64,000 bases of DNA from NCBI GenBank assembly GCA_002839185.1, contig PGXO01000003.1, forward strand, positions 62,001 to 126,000, read 5' to 3'. The stretch's first letter is position 1. Every line of letters starts with the position of its first letter. Of the stretch, positions 43,743-52,696 are shown in pieces. Position numbers and translations under genes: made by a program. The notes below the pieces were generated by a model. It searched no databases. It saw only the letters and a program-made list of their open reading frames with translations, and was not told where the DNA came from. Origin of the DNA: Synergistetes bacterium HGW-Synergistetes-1 (GTDB lineage Bacteria > Synergistota > Synergistia > Synergistales > Synergistaceae).

Positions 43743-44495
43743 TTAATAGAGACCGGCTGTCTCTCCTCCATCGATCCTTATATCTGCGCCGGTTATGTAT
43801 TGGGCATCGTCAGATGCTAGGAAGGCGTAAAGTGCACCTATCTCACCCGGTTCCGCATGACGCTTCATAGGGATGCCCTCGTTAACTTTAGCAAGCATTT
43901 CGTCCGTGTATTCGGCCCTCTGCATGGGAGTAAGGACATATCCAGGGCAGACGCAGTTGACTCTGACATCAGGAGCAAGCTCAAGTGCCATGCTCTTGGT
44001 AAGAAGTATTACTCCCGCCTTTGAAGCATTGTAGTCCGTGTACCAGCGGTGGCCTTCCGTTCCGTTAGAGGATGCCGTCATAAGAATGACTCCGCTTTTC
44101 TGGGCTTTCATTCTTCTGGCGGCCTCGCGCGAGCAGAGGAACATACCGTTAAGGTTAATGTCGATAACCTTCTGCCACTGTTCATATGAGATGTCTACAA
44201 AGTCTTTGCGTATGCTTATTCCCGCATTTGAGATCAGTACATCTATTCCGCCAAGCTCCCTGTCCATCTTTTCAAATGCAGCGATAACATCATCTTCACT
44301 GCTTACATCGCAAATACATGACCCTGCAAACTGCGGATTCTCAGCCATCACTTTTGATATTGCCTCTTTGTTGCAGTCAAGGATAAAAACCTTCGCACCT
44401 TCAGCCGCGAACCTCTGTGCTGTAGCAAGTCCTATGCCGCTTGCCGCGCCTGTTACCATTACCTTCTTATCTTTCAGTTCGCTGTATTTTGCCAT
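43743..44495 (-). CDS. Short-chain dehydrogenase/reductase
   Basis: A 250-residue classical SDR: TGAASGIG cofactor motif at 16-23, NAGIS, a catalytic Ser in ILMTASS and YNASKAG with Tyr and Lys. The C-terminus ends GADIRIDGGETAGLY, usual for the family. The substrate is not predictable. It lies between the COG3199 kinase gene and the antiporter on the same strand, with GGGGGCAG before the ATG. Confidence 0.9.
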   Translation of the reverse strand: MAKYSELKDKKVMVTGAASGIGLATAQRFAAEGAKVFILDCNKEAISKVMAENPQFAGSCICDVSSEDDVIAAFEKMDRELGGIDVLISNAGISIRKDFVDISYEQWQKVIDINLNGMFLCSREAARRMKAQKSGVILMTASSNGTEGHRWYTDYNASKAGVILLTKSMALELAPDVRVNCVCPGYVLTPMQRAEYTDEMLAKVNEGIPMKRHAEPGEIGALYAFLASDDAQYITGADIRIDGGETAGLY

Positions 44496-44547
44496 CGAAC
44501 TGCCCCCTTTATTTTTTAGTGTTTAGTTTCGATTGGATGTGGAAAAA

Positions 44548-45663
44548 CTATCCAATTTTTGCCATTATCTTTTTTCCGAAACCTGTTATCACTGGGATAT
44601 AGCCTTTGAACTCTTCGTCCAGTGCCGGATCTCCTGTATCTGCTATCAGAGACTTTCCAAAAAGATCAGACATTTTAGATGAATTTGCAATTACAGTTAT
44701 ATTATCTCTTGGTATCATCCTGATGACATCGGGACTCAGTTGCTGGTTGCCCCTGCCGAAGATGTGCCCTTGACCTCCGATGACTGTGATGACCAAATGA
44801 CGTTTGTTTTTTTCGAAGCCTGAAAGTGCGCTTCTGATCTCTTCCTCAGTCATGTCTTTTCCTGCAAGGCCTTTATTTACTGCGGCATCCACACCCAGCA
44901 GGGTACCCTCTATGCCAAGGTTCTCAATTATCGAGTATGCAGTGCTTCCCGACCCTATCAGATATATTTCTTCTTCGCGCATGTTTTTGATGACATAGGC
45001 TGCGATATCAAGCCTTTCGGAATCATCAGAGGACGAGCTTCCGGATTTCCTGTCCTGCATGAACTCCCTGTCATCGGGGACTTTCATATATCCATAAAGC
45101 TGAGCCCTGACTATGTTGTTTCGGAAAGCATCCTCATCGAGATCCATTACCTCTGCAAGAATAAATCTTTTGACCTTGCCCTGAAGCAGGTTTTTAATCA
45201 TCATACCGGCGTCCTTCGGTTTTTTGGCGTAGACGGCTGAATGGATCTTTACTCCCGCCGGTATCCCAATGACAGGAACCTTTTCTCCGACTGCTGAGCA
45301 TATGTCACGTGCAGTCCCGTCACCGCCTGCAAAGACTATTGTTTCGACTCCTGCCTCCAGCATGAGAGATACCGCTCTTTTAGTATCATCGGCGGTCGTT
45401 TTTGCTGTGGGATCGAATACTATCTCAGGTTCCAGCCCGTTTTTGGACAGCAGGCTTCCTCCCATTTCGCCCGCAGGAGCATAAAACCGATGATCTGAAG
45501 CGGCTTCCCTGAATACGGCAAGTGCGGTCTCCGCACGGCTGTTTGCCGTAGGGACCGCACCAAGCTCTATGGCCCGACGGAGAATATCTTCTCCGTCGGT
45601 GCCCTTGAGAGCAACCTTTCCTCCCATACCTGCTACCGGGTTTACGAGGAAACCGATCTTCAT
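44548..45663 (-). CDS. ATP-NAD/AcoX-type kinase family protein (COG3199)
   Basis: A 371-residue protein of the NAD-kinase-like superfamily. It starts KIGFLVNPVAGMGG and carries the diagnostic FAGGDGTARDI motif (GGDGT) near residue 118 with IGIPAGVKIHS after it; GSGSTAYSIIENLG is further on. Members of this group occur in acetoin and glycine catabolic clusters, and their exact reaction is unsettled. It begins one base after the gcvPB stop, so it is tightly linked to glycine decarboxylase. Confidence 0.82.
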   Translation of the reverse strand: MKIGFLVNPVAGMGGKVALKGTDGEDILRRAIELGAVPTANSRAETALAVFREAASDHRFYAPAGEMGGSLLSKNGLEPEIVFDPTAKTTADDTKRAVSLMLEAGVETIVFAGGDGTARDICSAVGEKVPVIGIPAGVKIHSAVYAKKPKDAGMMIKNLLQGKVKRFILAEVMDLDEDAFRNNIVRAQLYGYMKVPDDREFMQDRKSGSSSSDDSERLDIAAYVIKNMREEEIYLIGSGSTAYSIIENLGIEGTLLGVDAAVNKGLAGKDMTEEEIRSALSGFEKNKRHLVITVIGGQGHIFGRGNQQLSPDVIRMIPRDNITVIANSSKMSDLFGKSLIADTGDPALDEEFKGYIPVITGFGKKIMAKIG

Positions 45664-45664
45664 T

Positions 45665-47230
45665 TTACTTAGGCTCGAAGTAACCTTTGTACTTCTTGTT
45701 ATAAGAGCGCCAGGTTATCGAGTATTTTGCCGGATCATCGAAATAGTCGTGGTCGATATGGTGGACCGTGCTGTTCGATGGAGCACGTTTCACTGCTTCA
45801 GGCTCCTCGTAGCACATTCTCGATATCTCAGCCAGAACCGTGCAGTAATCGTCAATGTCAGTCTTAGAGTAGGACTCGCTGGGCTCTATCGTGAAGGGTT
45901 CGGGAATCACAAAGGGCTCGTGGCTCGACCAGTAGTGGGTCCCGAAGTCAGCAATGCAGCGCTGTAGATCGGCAGTTCCAAATCCGGTATCTTCCTTGAG
46001 TTTCTCCCAGCTGTAACGTGCCTGCTCAATACGTGAAGGATGGTGCGGGAAGCTCATTGAAGCGCCCTTTATCGCAAGGATCTTCTTCATGCAGTAGTTA
46101 TTGTTCAGGATGGCGACCCTTGATACTTCTCTCAACCCATCTGCACCAAGTGTCATTATCCATGAATAAGCCTTGAGGATCACCGGAATGACACCCCAGA
46201 AAGATTTGATCTTCCCGCATGACTTAGGCAGATCGAAGTCAAGGTAGTATCCCTTTTCCGGGCGGTACTCTACAAGCGGAACTGGCATGTACGGACGAAG
46301 CTCTTTTCTTGCCGCCACCATCCCCGTGGCAGGTCCGCCGCATCCGTGGGGGGCCGAGAAGGTCTTGTGGAGGTTGAAGAATGACATGTCAAAGTCAGCT
46401 TCCGCAGTCCTTGTGATACCCAGCAATCCATTTGCGTTCGCCTGGTCATAGCAACAGAGGACTCCCTTTTCATGGGCAAGTCTGGTAAACTCTTTGATCC
46501 TCACGTTGAAGATGCCCGTATCTTCTGGGTTGGTGAAGAAGATGGCGGCAGTTCTGTCAGAAAGAGCAGCCTTGAAAGCTTCGATATCGGGATATCCTTC
46601 AGAGTCTGGCTGTATGATGGTTACCTTGTATCCCTTCACAATAGGCACAGCCGCATCTGCAGGATGCGAGAAGAGCGTCGTGATGACTTCATCGCGTTTA
46701 TCCTCTTCACCTTTGTCGCGCCAATATGCCCTCACTATTGAAGCAAGAGCCAGCACTCCGTGCGATCCGCCTCCGGGCTGGACACTGAATACATCAAGCC
46801 CTGAGATAGATTTGAAGAGCTCACACGTTTTATACATTATCTCGAGCACTCCCTGAGCCGTCTTTTCAGGCTGCAGCGGATGCATGTGCAGCAGCTTAGG
46901 CGAACCTGCCAGGCGTTCGTTGACCTTTGGGCTGTATTTCATGGTGCATGTGCCCTGTCCTATGTCTATGTTGCCGTCAACTCCGATATTCTCCTGGGAA
47001 AGGTGGTTGTAGTGCCTCACAAGCTGGAGCTGTGCGATCTCGGGAAGATTTGCCGTATCCTTCCTAACCATGTGTTCAGGAAGGGTTCCAAGGACTTCTT
47101 CTTTTGATACGCAGTCACAGCAGGGTCCGGGAACGAGCACACCGCGTTGCCCCGGCTCGCTGAGCTGGTAAATGATCGGTTCGTTCCATCTGGCCTGATG
47201 AAAATTTTTCATTCTTGTCAGTCCGTCCAT
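45665..47230 (-). CDS. gcvPB: Glycine dehydrogenase (decarboxylating) subunit 2
   Basis: A 521-residue PLP enzyme subunit. With GcvPA it decarboxylates glycine and transfers the aminomethyl group to the lipoyl arm of GcvH. The PLP-lysine motif NLHKTFSAPHGCGGPATG is present near residue 290, with QPGGGSHGVLA earlier. It is 13 bases downstream of gcvPA with AAGGAGGGACAG before the ATG. No gcvH, gcvT or lpd lies in this window. Confidence 0.94.
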   Translation of the reverse strand: MDGLTRMKNFHQARWNEPIIYQLSEPGQRGVLVPGPCCDCVSKEEVLGTLPEHMVRKDTANLPEIAQLQLVRHYNHLSQENIGVDGNIDIGQGTCTMKYSPKVNERLAGSPKLLHMHPLQPEKTAQGVLEIMYKTCELFKSISGLDVFSVQPGGGSHGVLALASIVRAYWRDKGEEDKRDEVITTLFSHPADAAVPIVKGYKVTIIQPDSEGYPDIEAFKAALSDRTAAIFFTNPEDTGIFNVRIKEFTRLAHEKGVLCCYDQANANGLLGITRTAEADFDMSFFNLHKTFSAPHGCGGPATGMVAARKELRPYMPVPLVEYRPEKGYYLDFDLPKSCGKIKSFWGVIPVILKAYSWIMTLGADGLREVSRVAILNNNYCMKKILAIKGASMSFPHHPSRIEQARYSWEKLKEDTGFGTADLQRCIADFGTHYWSSHEPFVIPEPFTIEPSESYSKTDIDDYCTVLAEISRMCYEEPEAVKRAPSNSTVHHIDHDYFDDPAKYSITWRSYNKKYKGYFEPK

Positions 47231-47243
47231 GATCTGTCCCTCC

Positions 47244-48629
47244 TTATCCGAGTATCTCGCACAGGGCGTCGGCTATGGCTTTGATATCTTCCGCCGTTGT
47301 CTGTTCTGTCACACAAAGGAGCGAGCAACCTTCAAGCTCGGGGAAGCATTCTGCAAGATCATACCCACCGAGTATTCCCTTCTCAAGAAGCTTCTCGTTA
47401 ATCTCCTTTACTGTTTTGCCCGTGCTGCTGAAATCAACAACTATCTCTTCAAAAGGAGTCCCGGTGAACCTGTCCAGGTCAACTCCCTTTACCTTAGCAA
47501 GAGCTTTTTTCAGGCAGACCTGACGCTGCAGTATAGCTTCGCCAAGTTCCCTCATTCCATGGGGCCCCATAGAGGCAAGATAGACGCCTGCGGCGATCCC
47601 CCATAGAGCCGAGTGAGTGCCTACAAACTCCTTGGCACTGTCCCTGTTGGCAAAAGAGGTACGCTCCCAGAGGACGTCACCGAACCCCCACTCGCCTTCG
47701 CTTGTGGGTGCTATTCCAAAGAGCCTTGAAGGGTATTCCTCAATGATCTCCGACTTCTCGTTCGCTGCAACGAACCCTGCAACTCCGCCGCCATAGTTCA
47801 TATGGATACCAAGGGGCTGGATATCACCGCATGCCATGTCTGCCCCGTAACGGCTTGGAGGTGTGAGGACTCCCAGCGTAGAAGGTTCAACATATGCGAC
47901 CATAAGAGCTCCAACCTTATGGGCCATATCAGCTATTTCCTGAGCTTTATCCTCAATGATCCCGAAGAAATTTGGGTTCATGACGAGGACTGCGGCGGCC
48001 TTGTCCGTCAGGCAGGCCTTGAGGCTGTCCAGGCAGATGCGGCCTGTTTTGTCGTTATAATTTACGTATGTGATCTTCACATCAGGCTGCAGATAGGTCT
48101 CAACAACCTTCAGGACATCTGGGTTTAGGTTCCTCGGTATGAGTACCTCTTTCCTCTTCGTTATCCTTGTCGCCATCCTGAGTGCTGTGCCGCAGGCCTG
48201 GCTTCCGTCATAGTTGGGAACGTTGCAGATGTCAAAATCCAGCAGCTCCGCCATCATCGATTGATACTCAAAAAGCGCGTGAAAACGCCCATGATCCTCG
48301 TAAGGCTCGCCCGCGTAGGCTGTAAGGAATTCGGACCTGTTGATGACCTCATCGACAACTGCAGGCACATAACGGTTGTAGCAGCCTGCTCCAAGGAAAC
48401 AGCGAAGCTCTTCCGCCGTTGTATTTTTGTTCATGATCCCGCTCACATGCCTGTATATCCCCGCTTCATCCTCAAAAGGTTCAGGAAGCTCCATCGGTTC
48501 CTTCATGCGGACCTCTTCAGGAATGTCCGCGATCAGATCCTCGATCGACCCGACCCCGATAAACTTCAGCATCTCCTCCTGGACCTCAGCCACCGAATTA
48601 GGAATATAAGGGTAAACCTTCTTCCCCAT
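47244..48629 (-). CDS. gcvPA: Glycine dehydrogenase (decarboxylating) subunit 1
   Basis: A 461-residue partner of GcvPB. The standard N-terminal region (YIPNSVAEVQEEMLKFIGV), GAGCYNRYVPAVV and FLTAYAGEPYEDHGRFHALFEYQSM are present. The start at 48629 has GGGAGG upstream. It is transcribed with gcvPB and the COG3199 kinase. Two tandem long-hairpin repeats separate it from the SDR gene upstream. No glycine riboswitch is recognisable in the spacer. Confidence 0.94.
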   Translation of the reverse strand: MGKKVYPYIPNSVAEVQEEMLKFIGVGSIEDLIADIPEEVRMKEPMELPEPFEDEAGIYRHVSGIMNKNTTAEELRCFLGAGCYNRYVPAVVDEVINRSEFLTAYAGEPYEDHGRFHALFEYQSMMAELLDFDICNVPNYDGSQACGTALRMATRITKRKEVLIPRNLNPDVLKVVETYLQPDVKITYVNYNDKTGRICLDSLKACLTDKAAAVLVMNPNFFGIIEDKAQEIADMAHKVGALMVAYVEPSTLGVLTPPSRYGADMACGDIQPLGIHMNYGGGVAGFVAANEKSEIIEEYPSRLFGIAPTSEGEWGFGDVLWERTSFANRDSAKEFVGTHSALWGIAAGVYLASMGPHGMRELGEAILQRQVCLKKALAKVKGVDLDRFTGTPFEEIVVDFSSTGKTVKEINEKLLEKGILGGYDLAECFPELEGCSLLCVTEQTTAEDIKAIADALCEILG

Positions 48630-48724
48630 GTCACTACCTCCCAAAATCAAAAATTAAATCCCTGTTTATCTCTTAAAAAATCTTTTGCTTTTGACTTTTC
48701 ATTTCCCCAACCCCAACCGCCGGT

Positions 48725-48851
48725 AAAACGGCGAATAGATGGGGCAGATGCGATGTGGCTGGTTGGCGCCCATACCGGAGGCGTATATCTGATACGTCGA
48801 GGATTGGACACCAGCCTTCCACGAAGCAGATGTCCCATATATTCTCCGTTT
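48725..48851 (-). repeat. Long-hairpin repeat, copy 1
   Basis: A 127-bp imperfect palindrome. The outer arms begin AAAACGGCGAATA and end complementary, and the apex is CGACGTAT-loop-ATACGCC on the minus strand. The two 60-base arms can be aligned along their whole length with scattered mismatches and G-U pairs. It is tandem with copy 2, four bases apart. Confidence 0.8.
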
Positions 48852-48855
48852 AAAC

Positions 48856-48983
48856 AAAACGGCGATTAGACGTGCCAGATACGAAGTGATTGGTCGGCGT
48901 TCGCACCGGAGGCGTATATCTGATACGTCGAGGATCGAACGCCGGCCGGTCACAAAGTAGATGGCGCGTATAATCGCCGTTTT
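48856..48983 (-). repeat. Long-hairpin repeat, copy 2, abutting the SDR stop codon
   Basis: A 128-bp palindrome with arms of about 61 bases that are mostly complementary; several exceptions are G-U pairs, as expected if the RNA fold matters. The apex on the minus strand is CGACGTAT-CAGAT-ATACGCC. It begins at the TAA of the SDR gene at 48982, so the hairpin would form directly behind the stop codon. Confidence 0.85.
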
Positions 48984-49764
48984 AGGCGATGCCGCCACCA
49001 TCGACCACGAGACTCGAGCCCGTCACCCATGGTGCCATATCGCTGCAAAGGAAGAACACACACATTGCGACATCCTCAGGTGCCCCCAGCCTGGACATCG
49101 GCCGCTGTGCGCAATCCTCCTTGTACTTCTCGTCATACACTCCGCCCAGCTGCTCACACTCGCTCTTCAGCATCGGCGTATCTATATCACCGGGGCAGAC
49201 ACAGTTCACGTTTATATTGTCGGGACCATGGTCGATCGCCATCGCCCTCGTCATGTTCCATACTCCGCCCTTCGCAGCACAGTATGAGACCGCGTGGTCT
49301 CCGCCTTTCAACGCCCAACCTGACCCTATATTTACGATCTTTCCTCCGCCCGCCTTTTTCATGTAGGGGACAACATGCTTGCTCATCAGAAATACGCTCT
49401 TCAGCGTCACATTCAGGGCAAGATCCCAGTCCTCTTCGGATAAAGTCTCTACTGTATGACGGCGGGCGACACCCGCACAGTTCACAAGTATGTCTATCCT
49501 TCCGAATTTCTCAATAACGGCGTCAGCCAGAGTTTTGCAGTCGGATTCTTTTGTGACGTCGCATTTAATGAAAACGGCATTGTTGCCGGCGGAGGCTATT
49601 TCACTCTGGACACACTTCGCAAGCTGATCATTGATATCAGCCATTACAACTGTAACACCTGCATTTGAAAAGAACCTTGATATCCCGGCACCTATCCCGG
49701 AAGCTGCCCCCGTCACGACAGCGATCTTTCCCTTCATACCACAGAGTTTGTTCAGATCGATCAT
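48982..49764 (-). CDS. Short-chain dehydrogenase/reductase
   Basis: A 260-residue classical SDR with TGAASGIGAGI near residue 18, NCAGVARR, YCAAKGG with the catalytic Tyr-Lys, and an ending GSSLVVDGGG. Substrate unknown. The start at 49764 is chosen because GAGGAGTGATC lies upstream; the frame opens further back at 49800. It is divergent from the GntR regulator gene, which probably controls it, and upstream of the glycine decarboxylase genes. Confidence 0.9.
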   Translation of the reverse strand: MIDLNKLCGMKGKIAVVTGAASGIGAGISRFFSNAGVTVVMADINDQLAKCVQSEIASAGNNAVFIKCDVTKESDCKTLADAVIEKFGRIDILVNCAGVARRHTVETLSEEDWDLALNVTLKSVFLMSKHVVPYMKKAGGGKIVNIGSGWALKGGDHAVSYCAAKGGVWNMTRAMAIDHGPDNINVNCVCPGDIDTPMLKSECEQLGGVYDEKYKEDCAQRPMSRLGAPEDVAMCVFFLCSDMAPWVTGSSLVVDGGGIA

Positions 49765-49800
49765 ACAGATCACTCCTCTAATGTCAAAAAATATAATCAA

Positions 49801-49893
49801 TGGTATACAATGAATACATGCTTTAATACTTTATATATGATACTTATTTTTATGTCAAGCAGTTCTGCTTGCACTATACAGGACAACTGTATA
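49801..49893. promoter_or_regulatory. Divergent control region with candidate GntR operators
   Basis: Two palindrome-like sites lie between the SDR gene and the GntR gene: TGGTATACAA at 49801-49810 and TATACAG-GACAA-CTGTATA at 49875-49893. GntR/FCD regulators typically bind short GTATAC-type palindromes and control the neighbouring divergent gene. The first site resembles the one upstream of the NhaC gene (43626-43633). Confidence 0.5.
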
Positions 49894-49923
49894 TATTTGT
49901 TACAATTGGGTGGAGGTGATCAG

Positions 49924-50571
49924 ATGGCGAGAAGTAACACTCCCGGGAAAACATCAGCGGATCATGTATACGAAGGTATCCGCAGAGGCATTTTCGATAA
50001 GACGTTGAAAAGCGGGCAGAGGCTTCCCGAAATCTCCATAGCTAAGGAATACAACGTCAGCAGGACTCCTGTAAGGGAAGCTCTGCGACGCCTGGAGAAC
50101 GAGGGGCTAGTGCAGATCGTCCCCGGATGGGGTGCGTGCCTCTCCTCCCCTACTAAACAGGAAATTATAGACACCTACGAAGTCAGGGGCAACCTTGAGA
50201 TTATGGCAATAAGAAAGGCATCACACCTCATCACCCCCTTACAGCTCTGCATGCTCCAGGAGCAGATAGACAACGAAAGAAAAGCTTTCGAGGAAAAAAA
50301 CCTCGAGCTATACATGAACGTCAATGACGCTTTCCACCAGATAATTGCCGAATCTTCAGGCAACAGCACCCTGGCTGGATATGTAAAGAACATCCTCTCA
50401 AGGACCTATGTCCAAACAATATTCTTCGAATCCTTCTTCAATTTCGCTGACAACCCCAGCCTCGAAGAGCACATCAAGCTCCTTGAAGCCCTCAAAGAAC
50501 ATGATGAAGCTAAGTGCGTAAAATTAATGCATGAACACATCCGCCTGGCAATGGAAGCTTTGCATCAATAG
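49924..50571 (+). CDS. GntR family regulator with FCD domain
   Basis: A 215-residue regulator with an N-terminal winged helix (about 8-75, LPEISIAKEYNVSRTPVREALRRLENEGLV) and an all-helical FCD ligand domain (about 85-210) with NDAFHQIIAESSGN and a C-terminal EHI. FCD members sense small carboxylates or amino-acid-related metabolites. The start at 49924 has GGAGGTGATC upstream. It is divergent from the SDR gene and presumably controls the catabolic cluster. Confidence 0.9.
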   Translation: MARSNTPGKTSADHVYEGIRRGIFDKTLKSGQRLPEISIAKEYNVSRTPVREALRRLENEGLVQIVPGWGACLSSPTKQEIIDTYEVRGNLEIMAIRKASHLITPLQLCMLQEQIDNERKAFEEKNLELYMNVNDAFHQIIAESSGNSTLAGYVKNILSRTYVQTIFFESFFNFADNPSLEEHIKLLEALKEHDEAKCVKLMHEHIRLAMEALHQ

Positions 50572-50874
50572 GCTGCGGCGTGGACACGCCGCAGGGAATT
50601 TGCCAGAAAAAGCTTCTGGCGGGAGTCAATTGGGAATCAATTGCAAATCGATGGCAAATCAGTTGGTTGGTGCAAAAAATAGCTCATAGAGCAGATTCAG
50701 AGCCGCTAGATCCCCGATTTATGCATTCGGGGACGACGAAGATGGACCTAAGTCAAGACTAAAAAAACCTGGTTCCCGGTCAACCTCATATCGGGAAGAC
50801 GCCAAGGTCATAGGCATAGGCAGAACTTGGACCTGGGTTCCGGGCTCAAGGGCACACGGGAACGACGGTGAGGG
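50572..50874. other. Gene-free region packed with hairpins
   Basis: No coding region. Several inverted repeats occur in series: CTGCGGCGTG/CACGCCGCAG just after the GntR stop (a terminator without a T run), GCCAGAA/TTCTGGC, CCCCGA/TCGGGG, and two similar CCTGG...GGGAA(G/C)GAC segments near 50770 and 50832. It looks like decayed or related copies of structured intergenic repeats, next to long-hairpin copy 3. Confidence 0.5.
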
Positions 50875-51004
50875 AGCAATTGGGGCAGATCGTGGATGAT
50901 GACGACGCAATGCGCAGTGGAGCCTCACGAAGGCGTATATGAATACGTCGAAGTGAGGCTCCACAAGCTTTGCTAAGTCAGCGCCGCGATATGCCCCAAG
51001 TGCT
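50875..51004 (-). repeat. Long-hairpin repeat, copy 3, abutting the argG stop codon
   Basis: A 130-bp palindrome. The outer arms (AGCAATTGGGGCA / TGCCCCAAGTGCT) and an inner perfect block (GTGGAGCCTCAC / GTGAGGCTCCAC) flank the apex CGACGTAT-TCAT-ATACGCC. On the minus strand it starts at the argG TAG (51003). The middle of the stem is less paired than in copy 2. Confidence 0.85.
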
Positions 51005-52265
51005 AGAAGGCGTCCTTACCCTTGGCGTTAATAAAGGCATCGATGGGATTGACGTTCTTCTCCGAATGTGTCTGTCTCCATGTCTTTATCGGCATGCCCC
51101 AGATCTTGATGAATCCTACTGAAGCTGACTGATCAAAAATGTCTCCTGCGGAATATGTGGCAAGGGCTTTGTTATAGACAGAGCTCTCTGACTTCATTCC
51201 GTTCACTGTTCCATTACCCTTATAGAACTTCATCCTTACTGTGCCGCTGACAGCCTTCTGCGTGCTGTCCATGAATGCCTGTACAGCTTCCATCAGGGGT
51301 GAGAACCAGTAGCCCTCATAAGCCATTTCGGCGAACCTGACCTCAAGTTCTTTTTTAGTCTTGAGAGTGTCCTTTGAAAGGGTTATGGTCTCAAGTTTTT
51401 TGTGAGCTTCCATGAGTGCAAGTGCCCCCGGGCACTCGTATACTTCGCGGCTCTTGAATCCAACAAGTCTGTCTTCGACCATGTCGATCCTTCCATAGCC
51501 GGCTTTTCCCGCAGTCTTGTTCATGATGTCGATCAGTTCGATGCTTCCCATCTTCTGGCCGTTGATAGCAACAGGGATACCTGCCTCGAAGGTGATCTCG
51601 ACAGTTACCTCTTCATCAGGAGCTTCTTTGGGATCCGCGGTGAGGGCATATGCATCTTTGGGAGGCTCGTTCCAGGGATCTTCAAGAATGCCGCACTCTA
51701 TCGACCGTCCCCAGAGGTTGTCATCAAGGCTGTAGGGGCTCTGACGAGTCGTGGGTACGGGCACGTTGTGGGCCTCGGCGTAGTCCATTTCTTCTTCGCG
51801 GGTGAAACCCCAGTCACGAACGGGGGCTAGGACTTCGATTTCAGGATTGAGCGCGTTGCAGCAGACTTCTATACGGACCTGGTCCTGGCCTTTGCCGGTA
51901 CAGCCGTGTGCTACCGCTACTGCTCCCTCTTTCTCTGCGCACCAGATAAGTGCCTGGGCTATCATAGGGCGGGAGAGGGCGGAGTTAAGAGGATATACTC
52001 CCTGATATACCGCGTTTGATTTGAGCGAGGGCCATACGAATGTGTCAATAAAAGCCTCACGAAGGTCAACTACATAAGCTTTCACTGCACCTGCAGCATA
52101 GGCCTTCGCTTTGATCTCATCAAGGTTGTCAGCCTGCTGGCCAACGTTCATAGTAAGAGTCACAACATCGTAACCCTGATCATGGAGCCATGGGATCGCA
52201 ACTGAAGTATCAAGTCCACCGCTGTACGCCAATATTACCTTACCTTTTTTTTCTGCTGTCATCAT
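51003..52265 (-). CDS. argG: Argininosuccinate synthase
   Basis: A 420-residue enzyme that joins citrulline and aspartate with ATP in arginine synthesis. It has the PP-loop AYSGGLDTSVAI near 10-21, GCTGKGQDQVR, and SPYSLDDNLWGRSIECG, all conserved. The length is normal. The 5' leader holds a T-box (52328-52680), so expression should respond to an uncharged tRNA. Confidence 0.96.
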   Translation of the reverse strand: MMTAEKKGKVILAYSGGLDTSVAIPWLHDQGYDVVTLTMNVGQQADNLDEIKAKAYAAGAVKAYVVDLREAFIDTFVWPSLKSNAVYQGVYPLNSALSRPMIAQALIWCAEKEGAVAVAHGCTGKGQDQVRIEVCCNALNPEIEVLAPVRDWGFTREEEMDYAEAHNVPVPTTRQSPYSLDDNLWGRSIECGILEDPWNEPPKDAYALTADPKEAPDEEVTVEITFEAGIPVAINGQKMGSIELIDIMNKTAGKAGYGRIDMVEDRLVGFKSREVYECPGALALMEAHKKLETITLSKDTLKTKKELEVRFAEMAYEGYWFSPLMEAVQAFMDSTQKAVSGTVRMKFYKGNGTVNGMKSESSVYNKALATYSAGDIFDQSASVGFIKIWGMPIKTWRQTHSEKNVNPIDAFINAKGKDAF

Positions 52266-52327
52266 TTCAATTTCCTCCTTAATTTTTTCAAAAATTTATT
52301 TTTTGAGCACCTGTCCGCTCAAATAGA

Positions 52328-52680
52328 CAAAAAAAACTCGTCCCTCTTCCGGTTAAGGAAGAGGGACGAGTATACTTTACCCGCGGTGCCACCCTCGTTG
52401 ACGCTCTGCGCCCACTTGGTTCGTTTGTTTTCGGAAAACTACCGGACCCCTACTTGATCGTGACGATCTTTCTTCGGGTTCTGCTCAGGGGTGCGGGAAC
52501 TTCGATACTACCTGCGAAAAGTGCTTTCAGCCGATGGCACTTTATCTCTGTCGCCGAGCGATCGAATCCATGGCCCCGTCATCGCATTTGTTATGCGTAA
52601 CAAGGGTGATTCGTCGGGTACGTCGTGCTCGTTCGACAGCGGTATAATGCAAAGCTCCAGCCTCCTTTTGATAGTATCCT
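52328..52680 (-). promoter_or_regulatory. T-box riboswitch leader of argG
   Basis: On the minus strand the diagnostic T-box AGGGTGGCACCGCGGG lies at about 52395-52380. It is followed by a terminator with a 14-bp stem (52370-52337) and an eight-T run. A long Stem I closes with GATACTATC near 52678 and GGTAGTATC near 52505. A candidate Arg AGA triplet lies in the likely specifier region (CGACAGAGATAAAG), which would fit arginine, but I could not fold it reliably. An uncharged tRNA would stabilise the antiterminator and turn argG on. Confidence 0.92.
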
Positions 52681-52696
52681 CGAAAAACTGTGTGGT

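Noticed and set aside
45665-47230. Selenocysteine or frameshift signal in glycine-metabolism genes
   Set aside because: gcvPA and gcvPB read through without internal TGA or frame breaks; no glycine reductase selenoprotein genes are present.
48651-48724. Glycine riboswitch upstream of gcvPA
   Set aside because: The spacer is too short once the hairpin repeats are set aside, and it lacks the tandem aptamer motifs.
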